From contig JALOBW010000001.1 of NCBI GenBank assembly GCA_023228085.1, forward strand, positions 1-64,000: DNA of 64,000 bases, in the 5' to 3' direction. Position 1 is the stretch's first letter. Every line of letters begins with the position of its first letter. The position numbers were made by a program, and so were the translations under genes. Positions 23,378 through 32,513 of this stretch are shown here, piece after piece. The notes below the pieces were generated by a model. It saw only the letters and a program-made list of their open reading frames with translations. It searched no databases and was not told the DNA's origin. This stretch comes from a bacterium. Its GTDB lineage: Bacteria > Patescibacteriota > Minisyncoccia > Minisyncoccales > Minisyncoccaceae.

Positions 23378-25726
23378 CTATAGCCCGCTCTCTCTCCATG
23401 CAGGATTAATTTTACTTCCAGTGATAGAACCTCCAAAAGGACAATCGGATCCAGTAATGTTAAGTTTTATTTTGGCTGAAGCTGTTTTTGGTCTAATTAC
23501 AGGATTCATTGTTTGTCTACCATTTTCTCCTGAATATTTCCACCAGGATTGCTCTGTAGATAATGGAAACATAGTTGTTCCTCCGTCTTGCCAATTAAAA
23601 GTAACTGTTGGTTTACTTTGACAAAGAATTGGGCTTCCGTCGGTTGAGTAGCAAACAGAACATTTCCATTTGTCTTTGTTGGTTAGGTCAGACAAGGTGG
23701 GAGTACCTGTTCCCTTCCAGCAAGTAGAATAACATGGATCAGTAGGACTAAAAGATGAAGTGGAACAGAATTGGTTATTAGCACCGATGATAATTTCTGA
23801 TTTTGCTGGTTGGATCGCGACTGTAGGCCACTTGTGGTCTGGAGTTGTAATCTGTTTTCCAGTAGCACTTACCCAGCCACTATCGTCACCATTGGTGTTA
23901 GTTACTTTGACAAACCAATAATATGTGTTTCCATTGTATGGAATCTTAATAGTGTTATTAGCAGTATCAAGAGTTAAGGCAGAAACTGTGTTATCTACTT
24001 TAACAAATGGAGCTAAGGATTCACCAAAAGAAACCGTATTAGCTGGGTCAGAGTTTTTTGGAACTGTAATCTCTACTCCTCCAGCAATATTATTTACTGT
24101 GTTTACGAGTAAGCTAATTGTGTTTAAGCGATAATTAATATTATCTTGATAATAGAAACTAAAACCTAATGTACCTGCCTTTCCTAATCCTGTTTCATTG
24201 ATACCACTAACTAGTGTACTCTTTTCATACCATTCACACCAGAGACATTGTTCTTCGCTACCCGATTTAGTGTCTGTCGGTAATAAGTCAAAGGCGTTTT
24301 TAAATTGACTTAAAGCAATTGAATTGTTAACAACACTAGCTCTGCTTGCAGTACAAGTTGTGGAATCTGCTCCTCCGTATTGCCCACTACATGTCCACGA
24401 TACCGATGAGCCTGCGGTTGGGAAAGCAGTATTACTTGGTGTTCCGCTAGTACACTGATTTCCTATGTATGCTGTTGCATCAGCAGGGTAATACATTGCC
24501 GCAGGTCCACAAGAGCCAGCAATTGGAATTGGAGCAGGATTTCTTCCAGCGGCACAATCCCTATTTGCTCCCCCACCCGATCCTCCACAAGTCCAAATAA
24601 CGATTGATCCCTGGTTTGGGAAGGCAGTGTTGCTAGATGTTCCACTTGAACATTGAGTATCACTTCCATAGCTAGTCACATCATAGGCATAAGTTTTATT
24701 ATTCGCTGTTCCACACTCTCCATTTATTGTAGGAGTACAAGATTGAGTCTGAATAAATGATGTATTTCCTGAACAAGGGGTGTTGTTGGCAGTAGCAGTT
24801 CTGGTTTGAGTATAGGTTGAAGCACTACAAGTACTCCATGATCCATAAGAATAGGTACAGGATGGAGTGCAACTTGTATTTTCGTTATATGAGGTTGATC
24901 CACTACATGGGGTGTTGTTGGCGCTACAGGTTCTAGATTGTGTGTGAGAAGATCCACTACATCCGCTCCAAGATCCGCAAGAGTAGGTACAGGATGGAGT
25001 ACAACCTGCATATTCGTTATATGAAGTTGATCCACTGCATGGAGTATTGTTGGCACTACAGGTTCTGGATTGTGTGTGAGAAGATCCACTACATCCGCTC
25101 CAAGATCCACAAGAGTAGGTACAAGAAGGTAGAGTATAAGTACAGCTTTGACTTGTGGCATATGGATTACTACCGGTACATCCAGATGGAGATGATGAAC
25201 ATGATCGGTATTGGATATTACCTGATTGACATGCTCCCCAATTACCGCAAGTCCATGTACACGAAGAACCAGCCTTTACGGTACACTTAGCTCCGAAACC
25301 CCCATCAGTAACACCACAAAGATAAAACCACACGCTTGTGTTTAAAGTAAGACCATCAACATAGCCAGTACTACATAGCCCTGTAGTAGAACCCCCACTA
25401 TAGATAGGCCCCTCACATGAATTTGTATGATAAGCGGCACATGCCATTGGTCCACATTTTGCATGTGTTACAGTTTGCGTACAAGAAATTGTCGTTCCTC
25501 CATCTGTACAGTTCCATCTAAGAGTATCTCTTGTTCCAGGCGTAAAATTTGTAGTACTTGTAAGATTTGAAATCGTTCCTTTTAGACAATAATATCTTTC
25601 GCTTCCTGCTCCTTTATGTCCAGGAGAAGCTCCACATGTTGGAGCGGCAAATGCATCCCCTATTGCTACTAAGAAGCAGAAACAAAATACTAATAAAAAA
25701 ATACTTCTAAATTTTTTTATATTCAT
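23378..25726 (-). CDS. large secreted Cys-rich protein with TSP1-like repeats (intact paralogue)
   Basis: 782 residues with an intact signal peptide (~1-27; cleavage near AFAAP). Two diverged Cys repeats (~28-150) are followed by one repeat beginning CTWTCGNWGACQ, two beginning PSCTYSCGSWSGCS, one PSCTYSYGSWSTCS, two CG...GG...C repeats and the long C-terminal region. From the end of the first TSP1-like repeat to residue ~775 it is almost identical to the product of 15283-17694; the N-terminal parts differ. It is the uninterrupted copy of the pair and is likely expressed on the surface. Confidence 0.82.
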   Translation of the reverse strand: MNIKKFRSIFLLVFCFCFLVAIGDAFAAPTCGASPGHKGAGSERYYCLKGTISNLTSTTNFTPGTRDTLRWNCTDGGTTISCTQTVTHAKCGPMACAAYHTNSCEGPIYSGGSTTGLCSTGYVDGLTLNTSVWFYLCGVTDGGFGAKCTVKAGSSCTWTCGNWGACQSGNIQYRSCSSSPSGCTGSNPYATSQSCTYTLPSCTYSCGSWSGCSGSSHTQSRTCSANNTPCSGSTSYNEYAGCTPSCTYSCGSWSGCSGSSHTQSRTCSANNTPCSGSTSYNENTSCTPSCTYSYGSWSTCSASTYTQTRTATANNTPCSGNTSFIQTQSCTPTINGECGTANNKTYAYDVTSYGSDTQCSSGTSSNTAFPNQGSIVIWTCGGSGGGANRDCAAGRNPAPIPIAGSCGPAAMYYPADATAYIGNQCTSGTPSNTAFPTAGSSVSWTCSGQYGGADSTTCTASRASVVNNSIALSQFKNAFDLLPTDTKSGSEEQCLWCEWYEKSTLVSGINETGLGKAGTLGFSFYYQDNINYRLNTISLLVNTVNNIAGGVEITVPKNSDPANTVSFGESLAPFVKVDNTVSALTLDTANNTIKIPYNGNTYYWFVKVTNTNGDDSGWVSATGKQITTPDHKWPTVAIQPAKSEIIIGANNQFCSTSSFSPTDPCYSTCWKGTGTPTLSDLTNKDKWKCSVCYSTDGSPILCQSKPTVTFNWQDGGTTMFPLSTEQSWWKYSGENGRQTMNPVIRPKTASAKIKLNITGSDCPFGGSITGSKINPAWRESGL
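23402..25156. repeat. long direct repeat, copy 2
   Basis: Partner of 15304-17058 (constant offset 8098 bases, one mismatch seen). Such identity between paralogues with different N-termini points to recent gene conversion or duplication. Confidence 0.9.
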
Positions 25727-25786
25727 AGAAAATGTAATTAGTAATTATATTAAATTAATTATACTACTAATAAAAATATATACAAT

Positions 25787-26092
25787 TTATTTTTTAGTAT
25801 TTTGTAAAATTATTTTATACACTCCATCTAAAAAGTCCCCGCCAGCATAACCAACGATAAAGCTTATTGCTGGAGAAAAGTCATTAATGCTTTTTATTAT
25901 CCCTGCTTCTTTAATTGCCAATGCACTAAGTAGCCCTATTATTCCTGATAAAAATGCCATTCCTAAAAAGTAAACTACATTGAATTCAACTTTCTTATAA
26001 TCGTATTGGTGTTTTAAGTATCCAATCATACCTCTTACTACTCCCCCACCGAACCCAGCGATTAATATTGAAATGTAAATATTAAAAATCAT
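25787..26092 (-). CDS. small membrane protein, hypothetical
   Basis: A 101-residue hydrophobic protein with about three TM segments. It has a Gly-rich first helix (AGFGGGVVRGMIGYLKH) and GYAGGDFLDGVYKI near the end. I cannot name the family. It lies just upstream of clpP on the same strand, with a terminator hairpin of the clpP transcript nearby; no functional link is evident. Confidence 0.6.
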   Translation of the reverse strand: MIFNIYISILIAGFGGGVVRGMIGYLKHQYDYKKVEFNVVYFLGMAFLSGIIGLLSALAIKEAGIIKSINDFSPAISFIVGYAGGDFLDGVYKIILQNTKK

Positions 26093-26102
26093 TTTTAAAG
26101 TT

Positions 26103-26124
26103 AAAAAGCAAGCTTTCGCTTGCT
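26103..26124 (-). terminator. terminator of the nusA-tig-clpP group
   Basis: AGCAAGC-TTTC-GCTTGCT stem with a T-run on the minus strand, immediately after the clpP stop. Confidence 0.8.
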
Positions 26125-26128
26125 CTTT

Positions 26129-26713
26129 TTATTTTTTAAATGTAATAACCTCATCAATAACACCATATTCTTTTGCTTCTTCGGCTGTCAAATAAAAATC
26201 TCTATCGGTGTCTTTAGTCACCTTTGATAATGGTTGCCCAGTGTGCTTTGCCAATATCTTATTCATTCTGTCTTTTATTTTTAAGATTTGTTTTGCAGCT
26301 ATTTCTATTTCAGTTGCCTGTCCCCTTGCTCCTCCTAATACTTGGTGTAAAAGAATTTCGGAATTAGGAAGTGCGTATCTTTTTCCTTTTGTGCCCGCAG
26401 ACAAAAGTAAGGCACCCATTGAAGCCGACAATCCAATTGAAACAGTTGAAACGTCTGGTTTTATGTATTGAATCGTGTCATATATTGCAAGCCCTGCAGT
26501 CACTGCCCCTCCAGGACTATTGATATATAGTTGAATATCTTTTTCGGAATCTTTTGAGGCTAAATATAGTAATTGAGCAACTATTGAATTAGCCATATAG
26601 TCATCAACTGGACCTGCCATAAATATTATTCGTCTTTCTAAAAGCCTTGAATAAATATCATATGCTCTTTCCCCAGATTGAGTTTTTTCAATAACTGTTG
26701 GAATTAAATTCAT
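26129..26713 (-). CDS. clpP: ATP-dependent Clp protease proteolytic subunit
   Basis: A 194-residue serine protease subunit that forms the tetradecameric chamber with ClpX or ClpA. The catalytic triad is visible: S98 in GLSASMGA, H123 in LLHQVLGG and D172 in DRDFYLTAEEA. Other family motifs are YINSPGG and IYDTIQ. Length is normal. It follows tig with an 18-base gap, the common tig-clpP arrangement. clpX is not in the window. Confidence 0.97.
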   Translation of the reverse strand: MNLIPTVIEKTQSGERAYDIYSRLLERRIIFMAGPVDDYMANSIVAQLLYLASKDSEKDIQLYINSPGGAVTAGLAIYDTIQYIKPDVSTVSIGLSASMGALLLSAGTKGKRYALPNSEILLHQVLGGARGQATEIEIAAKQILKIKDRMNKILAKHTGQPLSKVTKDTDRDFYLTAEEAKEYGVIDEVITFKK

Positions 26714-26730
26714 AGTTTTTATTTTACTTT

Positions 26731-28008
26731 TTAATTAAGACCTAAGTGTTCAAATATTTTTTCCTTTGTAATATCATCGGCAATAAGTATTGCCAACCTT
26801 TGGATATCAATATTTTTTTTATCTTCTTCAGAATATTGTTTTATTACTTCCTCAAGCTTGTTTGAAACTTCTTCGTCCGTCGCCTCAATCTTTTCGTTTT
26901 TCGCAACTTGATGAAGTATTAAGAATCTTTTAACTCTGTCTAGTGCAAGCTTTTCAAATTCTTTTTTTACCTCTTCTTCTGTTTTTTTAATCTGCTCAAA
27001 ATACTCATTAATACCGATTTTCAATTCGTAATTTACTCTATCTTTAAGGTTTTCAAAAAGATTATCCTGCTCTCTTTTCAAAAGAATTGGAGGTATTTCA
27101 ATTGTAGTTTTTTCTAAAATTTTATCCATTGCCTCTACTCTTAAACGATTTACTTCGGCAACTTTTTTTTCTTCGGTTATTCCTTTTTTAATATCTTCTT
27201 TTAGAGCATTTATTGTATCAAACCTTCCAAGCGTCTTAACCCATTCATCGGTCAATTCTGGTTTTTCCATTTTTTGAACACTTGAAATCTTCAGCTTTAT
27301 TTTTACTGGCATATTTTCTGGCTGAAGTTTATCAATCTGTTGCTTAACCTTTCCTTCAATTTCTTTTTCTTCGCCGCTTTTCATTCCTTTAATTCCAGTT
27401 TCTAGCCCTTCAATAAAATGTCCTTTTCCTATTACAAAAGCATCGTGCTGCTCTCCCTTTAGGTGACTAAAAGTTTCTGGTAAATCAGATATGGTATATG
27501 TGAAATCTACAAAATCACCATCCTCAGCAACACCATCTTTTTCTGTAAGAACAGCTCTAGCATTTCTAAGCCAATCAATTGCGTCGTCTACTTCTTTGTC
27601 AGTAATTTTAACTTCTTCTTTTTTACTACTTTCAACTATTTTTTTGATATCTGGAAGATTAATGTCTGTTAATATTTCAACACTCGCCTTAAAAACCAAA
27701 GGGTTTCCTTTTGCAATCTTTATTATTTCAACTTCGGGCGAAGAAACTGCCTCAATTTTTGAGTCTTGAAGATATTTTAGCCAATTTTTATTGATGGCGA
27801 TATCTGCTGCTTTTGATAAAATATATTCGCTACCGATGTGCTGCTCAATAATATTTGCAGGAGCTTTACCTTTTCTAAAGCCTGGTATTTCTAATGTTTC
27901 GGCGATTTCTTTAACAGCTTCCTCAACACAAGCGTCAAACTCTTCGGCAAGTAATTCAATTTCCACATTATGTTTTACTGGAGTTGTTTCTTTGACAGTA
28001 TATTTCAT
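26731..28008 (-). CDS. tig: trigger factor
   Basis: A 425-residue ribosome-associated chaperone and peptidyl-prolyl isomerase. The N-terminal ribosome-binding domain has the loop motif PGFRKGKAP (~41-49), followed by an FKBP-like PPIase domain (~155-235; DGDFVDFTY ... FVIGKGHFIEGLETGIKGM) and a helical C-terminal domain with PPILLKREQDNL. It lies between nusA and clpP, probably cotranscribed. Confidence 0.96.
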   Translation of the reverse strand: MKYTVKETTPVKHNVEIELLAEEFDACVEEAVKEIAETLEIPGFRKGKAPANIIEQHIGSEYILSKAADIAINKNWLKYLQDSKIEAVSSPEVEIIKIAKGNPLVFKASVEILTDINLPDIKKIVESSKKEEVKITDKEVDDAIDWLRNARAVLTEKDGVAEDGDFVDFTYTISDLPETFSHLKGEQHDAFVIGKGHFIEGLETGIKGMKSGEEKEIEGKVKQQIDKLQPENMPVKIKLKISSVQKMEKPELTDEWVKTLGRFDTINALKEDIKKGITEEKKVAEVNRLRVEAMDKILEKTTIEIPPILLKREQDNLFENLKDRVNYELKIGINEYFEQIKKTEEEVKKEFEKLALDRVKRFLILHQVAKNEKIEATDEEVSNKLEEVIKQYSEEDKKNIDIQRLAILIADDITKEKIFEHLGLN

Positions 28009-28040
28009 AAAATATATTTATTATTTCAATTATTCTTTTT

Positions 28041-29330
28041 TTATTCTTCGGTTTCTTCGTCTTCTTTAGAATCGGTCTCACCTTCTTCTTCTGGGTTATT
28101 CTCCCCTTCTGTCTCCGTTTTTAAACCACCATTTTTTTCAATTTGGGCATATTCTTCAACACTTTTAACATCAATTTTCCAACCTGTTAGCCTTGCGGAT
28201 AATCGTACATTTTGCCCCTCTTTTCCAATAGCTAGTGACAATTGATCTGTCGGAACAACTACCATAGCAGTATTTTTAGGAAGAACTTTAACATCGGTCA
28301 CTTTAGCTGGTGATAATGCATTTTTTATATATTCAACTGGATCATCTGAATATTCAATAATATCAATTTTTTCTCCACCTAATTCCGAAATTACAGCAGC
28401 AACTCTCACACCACGTTGCCCAACCATCGCACCGATTGGATCAACTCCTTCAACTAGAGACTCAACCGCAATTTTTGTTCTTGATCCAGCTTCTCTTGCT
28501 AATGATTTTATTTCAATCTGTCCTGTTCCAATTTCGGGAACCTCTAATTCAAATAATTTTGATATAAGTTTTGGGTAAACTCTAGATAGTACGATAATAG
28601 GTCCCTTAGAAGTAGTTTCAACTTTAACAACATAAAGTTTTAATCTTTGTCCTTCTTTGTAAAATTCTCCTTTTATCTGTTCTTCTTTCATTAAGACGCC
28701 TGATGTTTTTCCGATATCAAAATAAACACTTGATCCTTCTATTCTTTGAACAACACCCGAAACTATCTCACCTTCTTTAGATTTGTATTCTGCCAAGACG
28801 GCATCCTTTTCCGCTTCTCTTATTTTTTGTAAAACAACTTGTTTTGCTGTTTGAGCTGCGATACGTCCAAAGTCATCTTTCTGTTCTAGTGGAATTATCT
28901 GTTCTTCTCCAACATTTAAACTGATTTTTTCTTTTTTACATTCCTCTATTAGGATATGTCTCTCCGCATTATATCTTACTCTTTTTGGGGTCTCGCCTGC
29001 TATTGCATTTACATTATCGTCACCATTTATTTCATTTTCAGCAGGACGATATTCTGACTTTATTTCAAAATCAAAGTTTTCTGGCTCCTCCCCTTCCAAA
29101 GGAAAAGGTATATAAACTAGAGTTTCATCAACAACAAGTCGTGATCTCAAAAAATCAACTTTTCCTGTCTTTGGGTTCATTTTTGCTTTTATTATCTGCC
29201 CCTTTTTCCCATATTCCTTTTTATATGCTGAAGCAAGTGCGTGTTCAACTGTTTCAATAATTATCTCTTTTGATAATCCTTTTTCATCAGATATTTGAGT
29301 GATGGCTGATAAAAATTCTTGGAAGTCCAT
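28041..29330 (-). CDS. nusA: transcription termination/antitermination protein NusA
   Basis: 429 residues. An N-terminal RNA polymerase-binding domain with an insert (~1-175), S1 domain (~176-245; GEIVSGVVQRIEGSSVYFDIG), two KH domains (~250-400; GAMVGQRGVRVAAVISEL and LAIGKEGQNVRLSARLTGW) and a short, strongly acidic tail instead of the C-terminal AR repeats of E. coli NusA. It binds RNA polymerase and nascent RNA to control pausing and termination. It is the first gene of a nusA-tig-clpP group and is divergent from cca. Confidence 0.95.
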   Translation of the reverse strand: MDFQEFLSAITQISDEKGLSKEIIIETVEHALASAYKKEYGKKGQIIKAKMNPKTGKVDFLRSRLVVDETLVYIPFPLEGEEPENFDFEIKSEYRPAENEINGDDNVNAIAGETPKRVRYNAERHILIEECKKEKISLNVGEEQIIPLEQKDDFGRIAAQTAKQVVLQKIREAEKDAVLAEYKSKEGEIVSGVVQRIEGSSVYFDIGKTSGVLMKEEQIKGEFYKEGQRLKLYVVKVETTSKGPIIVLSRVYPKLISKLFELEVPEIGTGQIEIKSLAREAGSRTKIAVESLVEGVDPIGAMVGQRGVRVAAVISELGGEKIDIIEYSDDPVEYIKNALSPAKVTDVKVLPKNTAMVVVPTDQLSLAIGKEGQNVRLSARLTGWKIDVKSVEEYAQIEKNGGLKTETEGENNPEEEGETDSKEDEETEE

Positions 29331-29567
29331 TTTGTTTTTATTTTTTACTTTTTAATTAATAATTTATTTTAAAATCCGATAAAAAAAGCCGGAAAACATT
29401 CCGACCAAGCATTAAGTAAAATCTTTATCTTTCTTTATATTCAGGATATCATTTTCTAAAAAAAAGTCAATGAGATTACAAGTTATGTTTAAAATATTTT
29501 GTACATTTGTCAAGTAGATAATTTTAAGCTACAATAATAAGCAAAATAACTTAGATATTCTGCAGAA

Positions 29568-31100
29568 ATGAATTTGAATAAAAAAATTGAAATATCGGCT
29601 AATGCGCTTTTATGTATTAAGGCTCTTACTCAAGAGGGCTTTGATGCTTTTATTGTTGGCGGATCTGTTAGAGATTATTTAATGAATAAAGAACCAACTG
29701 ATTGGGATATTGCTACCAACGCTACGCCCGAGGAAATCCAAAATGTTTTTAATAAGGGCGCGATAAAACTATTGGCTAAATTAGGTTTCAAAGGATCATT
29801 AAAAACCTTTTATGAAAATGATTTCGGGACTGTTGGAGTCGCTTTCCCAATTTCTCCTTTATCGCCCGAAGAATACGAGGTAATTGAGATTACCACCTTT
29901 AGGTCCGAATCATCCTATTCAAATTATAGACACCCAGATAAAGTTGAGTGGTCAAAAACAATTGAAGAAGACTTAAGACGAAGAGATTTTACAATAAATG
30001 CAATTGCGCTCTCCCCTATTGATAGTAAAATTATTGATCCTTTTTTGGGTCAAAACGACATTAAAAATAAGATAATTAGAGCTGTCGGAAGCCCAAACGA
30101 ACGATTTAATGAAGATGCTTTGAGAATGATGCGAGCTGTAAGATTTGAGGCTGTTTTAGGACAAGGGTGGAAGATTGAAAAGGAAACAAAAGATGCTATA
30201 AAAAGGAACTCTTCCCTACTTAAAAATATATCAAAAGAAAGATTAAGAGATGAACTCATAAAAATTATTTCTAGCTCAAAAGCAGCCGAAGGAATTGAAT
30301 CTTTGCGAGTACACGGATTATTAAAACACATTATCCCTGAGCTAGAATCCGGCTACGGAGTAAAGCAGAACAAACACCATATTTACGATTGTTATTCTCA
30401 CAATCTTGAAGCTTTGGCATATTCTACAAAGAAAAACTTTAGTCTTGAAATACGCATAGCTTCCCTATTGCACGACATAGGAAAACCACTAACAAAGGCT
30501 GGAGATGGTGAAAATGCAACATTTTATAATCACGAAGTAGTTGGAGCAAAAATGACCAAGAATATTCTCACAAGGCTTCATTTTAAGAAAAAAGACATAG
30601 AAAAAATAACCTTATTGGTCAGATATCACCTGTTTTATTATAATATAGATGAGGTAAAAGAAGCATCAATTAGGAGGTTAATAAAAAATATTGGTACCGA
30701 AAATGTAGAGGATTTGCTAAAGGTTAGAATGGCTGATAGAGTCGGATCCGGGTGCCCAAAAGCCGAGCCTTATAAACTGAGGCATTTAAAATATATGATT
30801 GAAAAGGTTTCCAAGGATCCAATCTCGGCAAAGATGCTTAAAATTAATGGAAATGAGATAATGGAGATATTGAATTTAAAGCCCTCTCCAACTATTGGGT
30901 GGCTTCTTGAAATAATACTTGAAGAAGTTCTCAATAATCCTCTTAAAAACGATAAGGATGCCATAATTAAGCGTTTAAACGAACTTATTTTACTACCCGA
31001 GTCAGAACTTAAAAATCTTTATCTTAAAGCAAAGGGAAAGGTTGAAGAAATGGAAGAAAGAGAAGATCGGAAAACCAAAAAAAAGTATTGGGTAAAATAG
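29568..31100 (+). CDS. cca: CCA-adding tRNA nucleotidyltransferase / poly(A) polymerase family with HD domain
   Basis: A 510-residue class II nucleotidyltransferase. The head motif is GGSVRDYL with the metal-binding pair in TDWDIAT (~32-52); the RRDFTINAIA motif follows; an RNA-binding domain and an HD domain (SLLHDIGKP, ~299-307; NHEVVGA) complete it. It should add or repair the CCA end, which is needed because at least three tRNA genes here (Ala, Arg-TCG, Lys) do not encode CCA. Poly(A) polymerase activity cannot be excluded. It is divergent from nusA and borders the putative origin. Confidence 0.93.
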   Translation: MNLNKKIEISANALLCIKALTQEGFDAFIVGGSVRDYLMNKEPTDWDIATNATPEEIQNVFNKGAIKLLAKLGFKGSLKTFYENDFGTVGVAFPISPLSPEEYEVIEITTFRSESSYSNYRHPDKVEWSKTIEEDLRRRDFTINAIALSPIDSKIIDPFLGQNDIKNKIIRAVGSPNERFNEDALRMMRAVRFEAVLGQGWKIEKETKDAIKRNSSLLKNISKERLRDELIKIISSSKAAEGIESLRVHGLLKHIIPELESGYGVKQNKHHIYDCYSHNLEALAYSTKKNFSLEIRIASLLHDIGKPLTKAGDGENATFYNHEVVGAKMTKNILTRLHFKKKDIEKITLLVRYHLFYYNIDEVKEASIRRLIKNIGTENVEDLLKVRMADRVGSGCPKAEPYKLRHLKYMIEKVSKDPISAKMLKINGNEIMEILNLKPSPTIGWLLEIILEEVLNNPLKNDKDAIIKRLNELILLPESELKNLYLKAKGKVEEMEEREDRKTKKKYWVK

Positions 31101-31106
31101 AATTTA

Positions 31107-31133
31107 AAATGCAATTTAAAAAATTGCATTTTT
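31107..31133 (+). terminator. terminator of cca
   Basis: AAAATGCAATT...AATTGCATTTTTT hairpin directly after the cca stop. Confidence 0.8.
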
Positions 31134-31200
31134 TATTTGCAATAAATTTGAATAAATATATTTTATGCAACTTGACAATTATAATTATTATTTCAAATTA

Positions 31201-31269
31201 TCTGGACAAAATTGTCCTGATTTTTGTCCAGAAAAAATTATCTGGACAAACGCTTCCTAATCTGGACAA
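31201..31269. promoter_or_regulatory. DnaA-box-like cluster 1
   Basis: TCTGGACAA at 31201, 31241 and 31261, its reverse complement TTGTCCAGA at 31224, and the variant TTGTCCTGA at 31212. The 9-mer differs from the DnaA box TTGTCCACA at one position. Confidence 0.6.
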
Positions 31270-31341
31270 AATCAACGAGAATCATCTCTTGAAAAACTGT
31301 GTTTTTGGTCTTTTTTAGGGTATTTTTACAAAAATATCTAA

Positions 31342-31357
31342 TGTTTCACGTGAAACA
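31342..31357. promoter_or_regulatory. parS site 1
   Basis: Perfect 16-bp palindrome TGTTTCACGTGAAACA, within one base of the well-known B. subtilis parS consensus (ParB binding). Confidence 0.85.
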
Positions 31358-31540
31358 TTCACCTTTTTTAGACTATTTTTTAATTTTGAAAAAAATAATT
31401 TATAAATTTTAACTTTTTTTTCGTAAAAAATAAAAACAAAAGTTATTTTAATGTAATTGGTCTGTTTTTGTTGATAAATCAAGTCTTTTTACTAAAATAT
31501 TTAAAATATTGTAATGCTTTTATTGTGTTTTTTCTTCAAA

Positions 31541-31556
31541 TGTTTCACGTGAAACA
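31541..31556. promoter_or_regulatory. parS site 2
   Basis: Perfect TGTTTCACGTGAAACA palindrome, 199 bases from site 1. Confidence 0.85.
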
Positions 31557-31624
31557 CTTTTTTCTTTCAAAAAAAGTTTGAAAATAAAATTTTATTTTTT
31601 ATTTTTCCATTTTATTTTTTATGA

Positions 31625-31635
31625 TGTTTCACGTG
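31625..31635. promoter_or_regulatory. parS half-site
   Basis: TGTTTCACGTG followed by CTGGACAA: the left parS arm is intact, and the right arm is replaced by a DnaA-box-like repeat (31635-31643). Confidence 0.55.
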
Positions 31636-31674
31636 CTGGACAAATTCTCCGTATTTTCCATGAAAAATATTTTT

Positions 31675-31723
31675 TCTGGACAAGAAATTACCTATTTTGT
31701 CCAGATAATTTTTTTCTGGACAA
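31675..31723. promoter_or_regulatory. DnaA-box-like cluster 2
   Basis: TCTGGACAA at 31675 and 31715 and TTGTCCAGA at 31697, spaced by about two helical turns. Confidence 0.6.
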
Positions 31724-31759
31724 AATAGACAATAAAGAGGTTTTTTGTCACTTTCAAAA

Positions 31760-31775
31760 TGTTTCACGTGAAACA
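31760..31775. promoter_or_regulatory. parS site 3
   Basis: Perfect TGTTTCACGTGAAACA palindrome. Confidence 0.85.
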
Positions 31776-31895
31776 TTTCCTAGATCAGATTACATCAGTT
31801 GAAGTTCGTAGGAACCATCATTAATTCTTAAAAAATAATTATCTCGTTGTTTTTTTTCCTTTTAAAATCAACGTTTCTAATCTCATTTTAAGAAA

Positions 31896-31911
31896 TGTTT
31901 CACGTGAAACA
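31896..31911. promoter_or_regulatory. parS site 4
   Basis: Perfect TGTTTCACGTGAAACA palindrome. Confidence 0.85.
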
Positions 31912-32037
31912 TTCTTAAAAAGGGCAGAATTGCCAGGCTTTTTTATTAATTGATGGCTTTAAAAATTGTTTAAAAATGATTAATTTTCTATTTTTATCAT
32001 AGATATATTTGACAAAATGATTGTTTTATTTTACTAT

Positions 32038-32072
32038 TCTGGACAGTTTTCTGGACAAGCTTTCTGTCCAGA
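32038..32072. promoter_or_regulatory. DnaA-box-like cluster 3
   Basis: TCTGGACAG at 32038, TCTGGACAA at 32050 and CTGTCCAGA at 32064: one exact copy and two near copies in alternating orientation. Confidence 0.55.
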
Positions 32073-32278
32073 AAAAATCTAAAATCTAGATTTATTTTAG
32101 AGAAAATTGTTGTTTATACTCAAAACAATATTTACACTATTATTTTTTTATCAACAAAAATTATAAAAACTAAACCTTCAGAAACGTTGTATTATAGCGA
32201 AAAAAACTGATTTTTGGACTTAGCAAGAATCTTCTTATGTTTTATTTTCGGAGTGTAATTAGGGGTTAGGATTTGCTT

Positions 32279-32367
32279 TTGTCCAGATAATTTTTCTGGT
32301 CATTATGTGGACAAAATAGGGGATAATCTGGTCATTATGTGGACAAAATAGAAAATAATCTGGACAA
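32279..32367. promoter_or_regulatory. DnaA-box cluster 4
   Basis: TTGTCCAGA at 32279, TGTGGACAA (reverse complement TTGTCCACA, a known DnaA-box form) at 32306 and 32338, and TCTGGACAA at 32359. The two TTGTCCACA boxes lie in a 32-bp direct repeat containing TCTGGTCATTATGTGG. Confidence 0.65.
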
Positions 32368-32477
32368 AACTAAAACTCTAGTAATTTATTTTCATTAGGT
32401 CTTGCTTTTTTTACTGAAAAGAATTAGTATTGAATTGTAAACGACATTCGGGCTTAAGGTTCCTGATTCCTATCTAC

Positions 32478-32498
32478 AATCCGGCTAATCGCCGGATT
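32478..32498 (+). other. strong hairpin upstream of tRNA-Pro
   Basis: AATCCGGC-TAATC-GCCGGATT, an 8-bp stem 16 bases before tRNA-Pro, without a T-run. It could be a transcript boundary, a processing signal or part of a small RNA. Confidence 0.45.
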
Positions 32499-32513
32499 TA
32501 GACACTAAATATC

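Larger units (their letters stand above)
31134..32400. other. putative replication origin / centromere region
   Basis: About 1.27 kb without a credible gene between cca and tRNA-Pro. It holds four perfect parS palindromes plus one half-site (31342-31911) and at least ten exact TCTGGACAA/TTGTCCAGA 9-mers with two TTGTCCACA DnaA boxes (31201-32367), in very AT-rich DNA (31380-31520) suited to unwinding. Gene orientation is mostly minus from 12 to 29 kb and plus from 32.7 to 48.4 kb, as expected when forks leave this point. dnaA, parA and parB are not in the window. The origin call is inference from these signals. Confidence 0.7.

Noticed and set aside
31088..31802. Short open frames of 74-76 codons in the origin-like region
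   Set aside because: They run through parS sites, DnaA-like boxes and the cca terminator, and have AT-driven low-complexity translations.
31342..31911. The palindromes as transcription-factor operators rather than parS
   Set aside because: Four perfect copies of the parS core in a gene-free region next to DnaA-like boxes fit a centromere better than scattered operators; ParB binding remains to be shown.
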